This document shows, piece after piece, positions 1-4,957 of a DNA stretch of 5,069 nucleotides (position 1 is the stretch's first letter; the number at the start of each line of letters is the position of its first letter). The notes under the pieces were generated by a model. That model made no database searches. It was given only the letters and a program-made list of their open reading frames with translations, and had not been told where the DNA came from. This DNA is from Clostridia bacterium (GTDB lineage: Bacteria; Bacillota_A; Clostridia; Christensenellales; Aristaeellaceae): positions 1 to 5,069 of the forward strand of contig JAGBAU010000065.1 of assembly GCA_017938785.1 (NCBI GenBank), read 5' to 3'. Made by a program: the position numbers and the translations under genes.

Positions 1-501
1 GAGTGGGCAGACGGTGGCGTGAAGCACGCTGGCGAAGCCTATCCCAACATGACCCTGCTGGAGTCCGACCCCCGCGTTGAGTCTCACGACAACGGCGACA
101 CCGCCTACAACGTAGCCAAGGAGCTCTTCAAGAAGTATCCCGACCTGAAGGGCATCATGGGCACCTCTTCCTTCGACGCACCCGGCGTTGCCCGCGCAAT
201 CGAAGAACTGGGCCTGTCCGGCAAGGTATTCACCGCTGGTACCGGTATGCCCGGCGACAACGCTGAGCTGCTCAAGTCCGGCGCTGTTCAGTACCTGACC
301 CTGTGGGATCCCGCACTGGCAGGTCAGGCAATGGTCGCTCTGGCTCAGAAGATCCTGAACGGCGAAGAGATCACTGCTCCCCTGGATCTGGGCGTAGAAG
401 GCTATCAGGCTCTCGAGTTCAAGGCCGGTTCCGAAACCGTCCTCGAAGGCCAGGGCTGGATCACCATCACTGCTGAGAACGTAGATTCCTTCGGTTTCTA
501 A
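1..501 (+). CDS. LsrB/RhaS-like sugar ABC transporter substrate-binding protein, C-terminal part
   Basis: This is the C-terminal 166 residues of an extracytoplasmic solute-binding lipoprotein (Peripla_BP_4 type) that would deliver a sugar or sugar-like ligand to the permeases encoded downstream. The frame is open from base 1, so the start, signal peptide and first lobe lie outside the window; the GTG at 19 is internal, not a start. Visible family marks include the KYPDLKGI strand leading into the ligand cleft (fragment residues 45-52), the TLWD motif at 100-103, which matches GLWD of LsrB/RhaS proteins, and the C-terminal pattern ITITAENVDSFGF, which resembles the IFNKDNIDKYDF end of LsrB. 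Full-length relatives are about 340 aa, so roughly half is present. At the positions that I align from memory with the AI-2 contacts Pro220 and Ala222 of Salmonella LsrB, this protein has Thr55 and Ser57, so AI-2 binding is not assured. It is first in the visible operon and followed by a hairpin consistent with higher expression of the binding protein. The family call is firm; the ligand is unknown. Confidence 0.9.
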   Translation, partial: EWADGGVKHAGEAYPNMTLLESDPRVESHDNGDTAYNVAKELFKKYPDLKGIMGTSSFDAPGVARAIEELGLSGKVFTAGTGMPGDNAELLKSGAVQYLTLWDPALAGQAMVALAQKILNGEEITAPLDLGVEGYQALEFKAGSETVLEGQGWITITAENVDSFGF

Positions 502-518
502 TTTAAGCAATGAAGATT

Positions 519-542
519 GCGGGGAGCCTTCGGGCTCCCCGC
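519..542 (+). terminator. Intercistronic UUCG hairpin after the binding-protein gene (attenuator or mRNA stabiliser)
   Basis: A perfect 10-bp stem, GCGGGGAGCC (519-528) with GGCTCCCCGC (533-542), is closed by a TTCG tetraloop in the very stable C(UUCG)G setting. It begins 17 nt after the stop codon of the binding-protein gene. No T-run follows (the next bases are ACAGTTATAT), so it is not a canonical intrinsic terminator. In binding-protein-dependent transporters such a hairpin commonly protects the upstream message from 3' exonucleases or lets only part of transcription continue, giving more binding protein than membrane components. That role is inferred here; the structure is directly visible. 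Confidence 0.75.
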
Positions 543-571
543 ACAGTTATATCATTCCCTGATCGGGTACG

Positions 572-590
572 GGTTTTGCTTTGCAAAATC
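572..590 (+). other. Small hairpin in the intergenic leader
   Basis: GGTTTTGC (572-579) pairs with GCAAAATC (583-590) around a 3-nt TTT loop; one pair is G-U. It is the second of four consecutive stem-loops between the binding-protein and ATPase genes. On its own it is modest and could be chance. The 572-578 arm can also pair with 628-634, giving an alternative fold. Confidence 0.4.
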
Positions 591-599
591 GAGGGGTGC

Positions 600-625
600 A
601 TGGTGGGGGAATGGATCTCCACCAT
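600..625 (+). other. Third hairpin in the intergenic leader
   Basis: ATGGTGGGG (600-608) pairs with CTCCACCAT (617-625), nine pairs including one G-U, around an 8-nt loop (609-616). It lies 26 nt before the ATPase ribosome-binding site. No protein-binding motif or known riboswitch core is recognised in it. Confidence 0.45.
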
Positions 626-633
626 AACAAAAC

Positions 634-650
634 CGGCGGGTCCCCCGCCG
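634..650 (+). promoter_or_regulatory. GC hairpin abutting the ATPase ribosome-binding site
   Basis: CGGCGGG (634-640) pairs with CCCGCCG (644-650), a perfect all-GC 7-bp stem with a TCC loop. The stem ends one base before the Shine-Dalgarno stretch TAAGGAGGAA (651-660). It does not sequester the site itself but would sit at the edge of the ribosome footprint, where it could modulate initiation or mark an RNA processing boundary. The structure is visible; the regulatory role is inferred. Confidence 0.5.
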
Positions 651-660
651 TAAGGAGGAA
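651..660 (+). promoter_or_regulatory. Ribosome-binding site that fixes the ATPase start
   Basis: TAAGGAGGAA is a near-perfect complement of the 16S 3' end and sits 7 nt before ATG 668. It decides the start over an in-frame TTG at 581 that would add 29 residues encoded by the intergenic hairpin region. Confidence 0.9.
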
Positions 661-667
661 ACAGGCA

Positions 668-2158
668 ATGTCCGAGTACTTGCTCAGAGCTGTCGACATC
701 AGCAAATCGTTCGGCGCTGTTCATGCACTGCAGGGTGTAACGCTGGAAATCAAGCCCGGCGAAGTGCACTGCCTTGCCGGCGAAAACGGCTGCGGCAAAT
801 CTACCATCATTAAAGTCATCTGCGGCGTTCATAAGCCCGATGGCGGTCACATTGAATTTGACGGAAAATCCTACACCGAGATCACTCCCCTGGAAGCCAT
901 CAACATGGGCGTTCAGGTTATCTATCAGGACTTCTCCATCTTCCCGAACCTGACGGTTATGGAGAACCTGGCTTTCAACACCGAGCTGGCTGCGGGCCAC
1001 AAGTTCGTCAACAAGCGCCGCATGCGTGAAATCGCCAAGGAAGCCCTTTCCAAGATCAATTTTGATATGGAACTGGACCGCCTGGTTGGTTCCCTCACCG
1101 TTGCGGAGAAGCAGATGGTTGCTATCTGCCGCGCACTGATGTTCAACGCCAAGCTGATCATCATGGACGAGCCCACCACCGCGCTGACCAAGAAGGAAGT
1201 TAAGGCCCTGTTCAAGATCATTGAACAGCTCAAGGCACAGGGCATTGCCATCCTGTTCGTCAGCCATAAGCTCGACGAGGTATTCGAAATTTCTGAGCGC
1301 TTCTCCATCATGCGCAGCGGCCAGATGGTCGCCACCGGCTCCACCGCCGACCTGGATGATAAGAAGTTCTCCTACTATATGACCGGCCGTGAATTCGACA
1401 ACGAGCCCTTCAAGCCCAGCTACAAAAGCGAGGGCAATGCTCCGGTGCTGGAGGCCAAGAACCTCACCCTGGACGGCTGCTTTGAGGATGTTTCCTTCCA
1501 GCTGCGCCGCGGCGAGATCCTGGGCATCACCGGCCTTCTGGACTCGGGACGCACTGAGCTGGCCCTGTCCATGTTCGGCCTGCGCAAGGCCACCGGCGGC
1601 CAGATCGTCAAGGACGGCAAGGCCGTCACCATCGCCAGCCCCCGCGACGCCATCGCCGCAGGCATCGGCTTCGTGCCGGAAGACCGCCTGAGCGAGGGTC
1701 TGTTCCTGACCCAGTCCATCGCGGACAACATCATCATCTCTGAAATCGATCACCTGACCAAGAAGGCCGGCGTGCTGGACCTGAAGAAGTGCCAGGAAGA
1801 GATCGATAAGTGGGTGAAGGATCTGGCCATCAAGACCCCCGACCCGAACAACGCCTGCACCACCCTCTCCGGCGGCAACCAGCAGCGTATCGTTCTGGCC
1901 AAGTGGCTGGCCTGCAAGCCCGACGTGCTGATCCTCAACGGCCCCACCGTGGGTGTTGACATCGGCTCCAAGCATGACATCCACGCCATCCTGCAGCGCC
2001 TGGCAAACCAGGGCATGGCGGTCATCATCATCTCCGATGACCTGCCCGAGGTTCTGGAGAACTGCTCCGACCTGCTGGTCATGAAGAAGGGCAAGATCGT
2101 TGCCCACCTCGACCCCGCGGTGACCGACGAATCCGTCGTGCTCTCGCACATGATGTAA
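668..2158 (+). CDS. Sugar (CUT2/LsrA-like) ABC transporter ATP-binding protein, double NBD
   Basis: This is the cytoplasmic ATPase subunit of the importer: 496 aa, the usual length for RbsA/MglA/LsrA-type proteins with two fused nucleotide-binding domains. NBD1 (about 1-240) is complete: Walker A GENGCGKST at 38-46, Q-loop Gln87, signature LTVAEKQ at 143-149, Walker B LIIMDEPT at 163-170 with Asp167 and Glu168, and H-loop His200. NBD2 (about 258-496) is degenerate: GLLDSGRTE at 289-297 replaces Walker A (Arg in place of Lys), the signature LSGGNQQ at 400-406 is intact, and Walker B reads LILNGPT at 421-427, with Asn424-Gly425 where Asp-Glu is expected. The switch region reads ISDDLPE with no His. 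A weak NBD2 is normal in this family; loss of the Walker B pair goes further. ATP hydrolysis therefore probably relies on NBD1. The next gene's ribosome-binding site overlaps its stop codon, so it is cotranscribed with the permeases. Confidence 0.95.
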   Translation: MSEYLLRAVDISKSFGAVHALQGVTLEIKPGEVHCLAGENGCGKSTIIKVICGVHKPDGGHIEFDGKSYTEITPLEAINMGVQVIYQDFSIFPNLTVMENLAFNTELAAGHKFVNKRRMREIAKEALSKINFDMELDRLVGSLTVAEKQMVAICRALMFNAKLIIMDEPTTALTKKEVKALFKIIEQLKAQGIAILFVSHKLDEVFEISERFSIMRSGQMVATGSTADLDDKKFSYYMTGREFDNEPFKPSYKSEGNAPVLEAKNLTLDGCFEDVSFQLRRGEILGITGLLDSGRTELALSMFGLRKATGGQIVKDGKAVTIASPRDAIAAGIGFVPEDRLSEGLFLTQSIADNIIISEIDHLTKKAGVLDLKKCQEEIDKWVKDLAIKTPDPNNACTTLSGGNQQRIVLAKWLACKPDVLILNGPTVGVDIGSKHDIHAILQRLANQGMAVIIISDDLPEVLENCSDLLVMKKGKIVAHLDPAVTDESVVLSHMM

Positions 2159-2171
2159 GGAGGGACTTGGC

Positions 2172-3206
2172 ATGAATATGAAAAAAGCTCTCCGTAAGCT
2201 GACCAGCCGCAGTGAGTTCTACATCACCCTGGTGTTCCTCGCACTGTGCCTGCTGATCGAAGTTCGTTCCCATCAGTTCTTTACCCCCAACAACATCGTT
2301 GACATCCTGAGCGCGCTGGTTGTGCCCGGAATCTTCGCCATCGGCGAGTTCATGGTCATCGTATCCGGCGGCTTCGATATCTCCTTCCCGGCGCTGGCAT
2401 CCCTCACCGGCTATGCCACCACCAAGATGCTCCTGGACATGGGCTGGGAGGGCGGCCTGTGGCTGCCCGTGCTGATCACCGTTGTGATCGGCGCAATCCT
2501 GGGCGCTTTCAACGGCCTGTTCATCGGCTACTTTGAACTGCCGGCCATGATCGTGACCTTGGGCTCCTCCAGCGTATTCAAGGGACTTATGCAGGGCGCC
2601 CTGAATTCCAAGCAGCTGGCCGTGATTCCCACTGCCATGCGCGAGTTCGGTACCTCCGCTCTGTTCGTCGCTGAGAACAAGGCTTCCGGCCTGACCTCGC
2701 GAATGCCTACCACATTCCTAATGCTGATCGCTACGCTGATCCTGACCTGGTTCATCCTGAACAGAACCATGTTCGGCCGCGGCATTTACGCCATCGGCGG
2801 CAATGCCACTTCCGCCCACCGCGCAGGCTTCAACGTAAAGCGCACCCGCTTCATCATGCTCATCTACGTCGGCGTCATCTCTGCCCTGGCAGGCCTGTGC
2901 CGTATCTCCATGATGCAGCAGATGCATCCCACCAACATGCTGGGCATGGAAATGAACGTTATCGCAGGTATCGTTCTGGGCGGCACCGCCATCGTGGGCG
3001 GCAGCGGCACCCTGTTCGGCTGCATGCTGGGTACTGCGCTGATCGTCATGGTTGAAAACTCCATGATCCTGATCGGTATCCCCACCGTTTGGAAGGACTT
3101 CTTCGTAGGCGCACTGATCGTTGTCGGTACCGGTATCTCTGCAATGCAGGTTACCCGTTCCAAGAAGGCCGGCCTTCGCAACATGAAAAAGGAGGCGGTA
3201 AAATGA
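2172..3206 (+). CDS. Sugar ABC transporter permease 1 (BPD_transp_2, LsrC/RbsC type)
   Basis: This 344-aa integral membrane protein forms one half of the transport channel. A short basic N-terminus (KKALRKLTSR) precedes a first membrane segment at about 17-30, and hydrophobic stretches follow at roughly 45-65, 97-119, 180-196, 225-245, 262-290 and 303-325. Family landmarks are GGFDISFPA at 66-74 (compare GGIDLSVG), the FNG turn at 113-115, and the cytoplasmic coupling-loop motif GRGIYAIGGNATSAHRAG at 202-219, which contacts the ATPase. The start at ATG 2172 is set by AAGGAGG at 2157-2163, which overlaps the stop codon of the ATPase gene; a second ATG at 2178 is less well spaced. Its stop codon overlaps the start of the second permease gene. 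The membrane segments are estimated by eye. Confidence 0.94.
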   Translation: MNMKKALRKLTSRSEFYITLVFLALCLLIEVRSHQFFTPNNIVDILSALVVPGIFAIGEFMVIVSGGFDISFPALASLTGYATTKMLLDMGWEGGLWLPVLITVVIGAILGAFNGLFIGYFELPAMIVTLGSSSVFKGLMQGALNSKQLAVIPTAMREFGTSALFVAENKASGLTSRMPTTFLMLIATLILTWFILNRTMFGRGIYAIGGNATSAHRAGFNVKRTRFIMLIYVGVISALAGLCRISMMQQMHPTNMLGMEMNVIAGIVLGGTAIVGGSGTLFGCMLGTALIVMVENSMILIGIPTVWKDFFVGALIVVGTGISAMQVTRSKKAGLRNMKKEAVK

Positions 3207-4234
3207 ACAAGCTGCTTGCTATCTATCGTAAGGACCGCCATATCGCCCGCCTGGTTGTTATGATCGTGGCGTGGTGCGTATTCATGGCGATCACCCGCTT
3301 CAACAAGTTCTATACCGTGATCAACTTCACCACCATGGCCGGCCAGTTCCCTGAGTTCGGCATCATGGCCCTGGGCGGCATGCTGTGCATGATCACCGGC
3401 GGTATCGAGCTTTCCAGCGTAGGCGTTGCCAACATCACCGCCATCACCATGGGTATGTTCATGAAGACCCAGATGGACGCTGAAGGCAGCATCAGCGCAG
3501 GCATCATCGTTGCATCCTTCGCCCTGGCCATCTGCCTGGGCTGCGTGATCGGCTGCTTCAACGGCTTCCTGATCTCCAAGATCAAGATTCCTCCGATTCT
3601 GGCCACCCTGGGCGTGAACCAGCTGGTTACCGGTATTTCCATGGTCATCACCGGCGGTAATGCCGTCAGCGACCTGCCCATGAACTATGCCGAAACCATC
3701 AACCAGAAGCTGCTGAAGATCATCCCCGGCAAGCGCGGCATCATGCAGGGCGTTCTGCCTGTGCAGCTGATCTTCTTCGTGGTCATCACCGTGCTGGTAT
3801 GGTTCCTGCTGGCCCGCACCACCTACGGCAAGAAGATCTACATGATCGGTACCAACGAAAATGTAGCCCGCTTCTCCGGCGTGAAGGTTGACCAGATGCT
3901 GATCAAGACCTATGCCCTGTCCGGTATCTTCGCTGCCATCAGCGGCATGATCATGCTGGCCAACTACAACTCCGCACGTTCCGACTACGGCAGCGTTTAC
4001 ACCATGCAGTGCATCCTGATCGTCGTGCTGGGCGGCGTCGACCCCAAGGGCGGCCGCGGCAAGATCAGCGGCGTGCTGATGGCCATCGTGCTGCTGCGCC
4101 TGCTGGAAACCGGCATCAACCGCTTCCCGCAGATCTCCAGCTACTACATCACCCTGATTTACGGTGCTGTACTGCTGCTGGTCATGGTGCTGAACTACTT
4201 CGTAGATCATCCCATCGCCAAGAAGAAGGCATAA
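3203..4234 (+). CDS. Sugar ABC transporter permease 2 (BPD_transp_2, LsrD/RbsC type)
   Basis: This 343-aa membrane protein is the second permease and a diverged paralogue of the first, so the channel is predicted to be a heterodimer. It has the same plan: a basic N-terminus (YRKDRHIAR), a first membrane segment at about 16-31, GGIELSSVG at 66-74, FNG at 119-121, a hydrophobic stretch at 187-204, and the coupling-loop motif GKKIYMIGTNENVARFSG at 209-226, with further hydrophobic segments to a basic AKKKA end. ATG 3203 overlaps TGA 3204-3206 of the preceding gene in an ATGA arrangement, typical of translational coupling and equal subunit dose. AAGGAGG at 3189-3195 sits 7 nt upstream, inside the preceding gene. 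An upstream in-frame extension to 3089 has no such site. A strong terminator follows immediately, so this is the last gene of the operon. Confidence 0.94.
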   Translation: MNKLLAIYRKDRHIARLVVMIVAWCVFMAITRFNKFYTVINFTTMAGQFPEFGIMALGGMLCMITGGIELSSVGVANITAITMGMFMKTQMDAEGSISAGIIVASFALAICLGCVIGCFNGFLISKIKIPPILATLGVNQLVTGISMVITGGNAVSDLPMNYAETINQKLLKIIPGKRGIMQGVLPVQLIFFVVITVLVWFLLARTTYGKKIYMIGTNENVARFSGVKVDQMLIKTYALSGIFAAISGMIMLANYNSARSDYGSVYTMQCILIVVLGGVDPKGGRGKISGVLMAIVLLRLLETGINRFPQISSYYITLIYGAVLLLVMVLNYFVDHPIAKKKA

Positions 4235-4241
4235 GAAAACG

Positions 4242-4271
4242 AACCGCCCTGCATCAGCAGGGCGGTTTTTT
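4242..4271 (+). terminator. Intrinsic terminator of the transporter operon
   Basis: AACCGCCCTGC (4242-4252) pairs perfectly with GCAGGGCGGTT (4257-4267) around an ATCA loop. The 3' arm runs directly into a six-T tract (4266-4271). The 11-bp, GC-rich stem with a T-run beginning 8 nt after the last permease stop codon is a textbook Rho-independent terminator and separates the transporter operon from the AT-rich unit downstream. Confidence 0.95.
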
Positions 4272-4281
4272 GATGGGTATA

Positions 4282-4315
4282 GACATTCCCGACAGGATTG
4301 CCTGCAGGGAATGTT
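4282..4315. promoter_or_regulatory. Inverted repeat immediately upstream of the GNAT promoter (candidate operator)
   Basis: ACATTCCC (4283-4290) and GGGAATGT (4307-4314) are perfect inverted copies, and nested inside them CAGG (4293-4296) pairs with CCTG (4301-4304). The whole forms a 12-pair stem with a 2x2 internal loop, plus a closing G-U at 4282/4315. It ends one base before the -35 element of the predicted GNAT promoter. It could be an operator for a dimeric regulator, a leftover second terminator (followed by CTTGTTT), or the end of an inserted segment. No regulator family is recognised. Confidence 0.5.
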
Positions 4316-4316
4316 C

Positions 4317-4345
4317 TTGTTTGGATTGAAGATGTGTGATATGAT
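4317..4345 (+). promoter_or_regulatory. Predicted sigma-A promoter with extended -10 for the GNAT gene
   Basis: The -35 hexamer TTGTTT (4317-4322) is followed by a 17-bp spacer and TATGAT (4340-4345). TG at 4337-4338 gives the extended -10 form TGaTATGAT, which compensates for the weak -35 (three of six matches). The predicted transcript would start near 4352, leaving a leader of about 30 nt before the GNAT start codon. Confidence 0.65.
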
Positions 4346-4382
4346 TAAGTGACAGATAAATAAGAATTTGTAGGTGCGTGCA

Positions 4383-4907
4383 ATGAACCTAATAGAATTA
4401 ACTCACAAGAACGATATTTTACAAACATATGAGATTTACAAACACTGTATGTTTATGCCTACCGAAGAAAAGTTTAATAAGAAAGTAGAACAATTTCTGA
4501 ATAATAACTCTGTAAAAATCTTTGCTTGTTTTAGTCACGGAAAGATTGTGGGTGTTATGGCTGTTTCTTTTATTGAACAGAAGAAAGTTGAGATATTAGG
4601 AATTGCGGTTGATTTATCTGCTCGTGGCAAAGGCATTGGTTCTTATATGATAAAACAAGTGATAAATAATTATGATTTATTGTCTGTATATGCTGAAACG
4701 GATAATGATGCCGTCGGTTTTTATCAGAAGAACAATTTTAGTATTACAGAATTCTCTGAAATTTATGACGGTGAAACGGTTATCCGCTACAAATGTGAAT
4801 TAACCCAATTCCAATTTGTCGAGCAGCCGGAACTTCACGTCCCCGCCATTTCGGGAGGGCGCAATGATGCGCACCGCTGCGGTGCATTGCATTTGGGCAC
4901 CACATAA
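4383..4907 (+). CDS. GNAT-family N-acetyltransferase with an aberrant C-terminal tail
   Basis: This is a predicted cytoplasmic acetyl-CoA-dependent N-acetyltransferase of 174 aa as read. The fold marks are clear: KIVGVMAVSF (54-63) and KVEILGIAVD (68-77) strands, the acetyl-CoA pyrophosphate loop RGKGIG at 81-86 in motif A, and the motif B region YAETDNDAVGFYQKNNF at 103-119 with Tyr114 in the usual position. The domain is complete by about residue 140 (RYKCEL). The remaining residues, roughly 141-174, are encoded by DNA that becomes GC-rich and palindromic, and the stop codon falls within the base of a terminator stem, so this tail looks acquired rather than native. ATG 4383 is chosen because TAGGTG at 4371-4376 is a modest ribosome-binding site 6 nt away; GTG 4374 would overlap that site. 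The body is about 30-33% GC on sampled lines, unlike its neighbours, which suggests horizontal transfer. The substrate cannot be told. Confidence 0.82.
   Translation: MNLIELTHKNDILQTYEIYKHCMFMPTEEKFNKKVEQFLNNNSVKIFACFSHGKIVGVMAVSFIEQKKVEILGIAVDLSARGKGIGSYMIKQVINNYDLLSVYAETDNDAVGFYQKNNFSITEFSEIYDGETVIRYKCELTQFQFVEQPELHVPAISGGRNDAHRCGALHLGTT
4821..4904. repeat. GC-rich palindromic segment at the GNAT 3' end (candidate dispersed repeat)
   Basis: Base composition changes sharply after about 4820. Within this stretch GCACCGC (4871-4877) and GCGGTGC (4879-4885) are mirror complements about a single T. Outside them GCAAT (4861-4865) pairs with ATTGC (4886-4890), giving a bulged stem-loop. A weaker stem, CCCG (4842-4845) with CGGG (4852-4855), lies just before it. 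The density of dyads resembles short intergenic repeats (REP-like or MITE-like) of GC-rich Firmicutes, but only one copy lies in this window, so repeat status is inferred. Confidence 0.4.
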
Positions 4908-4949
4908 GCAAACGCGCATCCGTCATTTTCAACGGATGCGCGTTTGTTT
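4906..4949. terminator. Bidirectional terminator between convergent genes
   Basis: CAAACGCGCATCCGT (4909-4923) and ACGGATGCGCGTTTG (4932-4946) form a perfect 15-bp stem with an 8-nt loop; three further pairs (one G-U) extend it to 4906/4949. On the plus strand the stem runs into GTTTGTTTTGAG, giving termination for the GNAT transcript. On the minus strand it runs into GTTTGCTTATG and lies 9 nt beyond the stop codon of the minus-strand gene. The position between two converging genes supports a shared role, and the plus-strand T-tract is the better one. Confidence 0.85.
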
Positions 4950-4957
4950 TGAGGCCA

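Noticed and set aside
519..542. Full Rho-independent terminator separating the binding-protein gene from the ATPase gene
   Set aside because: The stem is strong but no T-tract follows, and the downstream genes belong to the same transporter with no convincing promoter in the gap. I kept it as an attenuator or stabiliser hairpin.
581..667. TTG at 581 as an upstream start of the ATPase gene
   Set aside because: The added 29 residues would be encoded by the hairpin region, whereas ATG 668 has an excellent ribosome-binding site and matches the family's usual N-terminus.
503..2173. A 556-codon open frame on the minus strand opposite the ATPase gene
   Set aside because: It mirrors the codon bias of the ATPase gene, has a low-complexity composition rich in His, Asp, Gly and Gln, shows no recognisable domain, and the plus strand has clear ABC motifs and ribosome-binding sites.
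2864..4210. A 448-codon open frame on the minus strand opposite the permeases
   Set aside because: It is also an antisense shadow: His/Asp/Gln-rich, no domain, no ribosome-binding site, and it opposes two well-supported permease genes.
1..4234. Assigning lsrB-lsrA-lsrC-lsrD gene names
   Set aside because: Gene order and sequence resemble Lsr/Rha/Rbs systems, but half of the binding protein is missing and no lsrK, lsrF or lsrG partner is visible, so specific names would overstate the substrate.
4009..4329. A plus-strand open frame overlapping the end of permease 2 and its terminator
   Set aside because: Its peptide is Arg/Pro-rich frame-shadow sequence and it runs through the strong terminator at 4242-4271.
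4374..4382. GTG 4374 as the GNAT start
   Set aside because: The codon overlaps the only plausible ribosome-binding site, TAGGTG at 4371-4376, which is well placed for ATG 4383.
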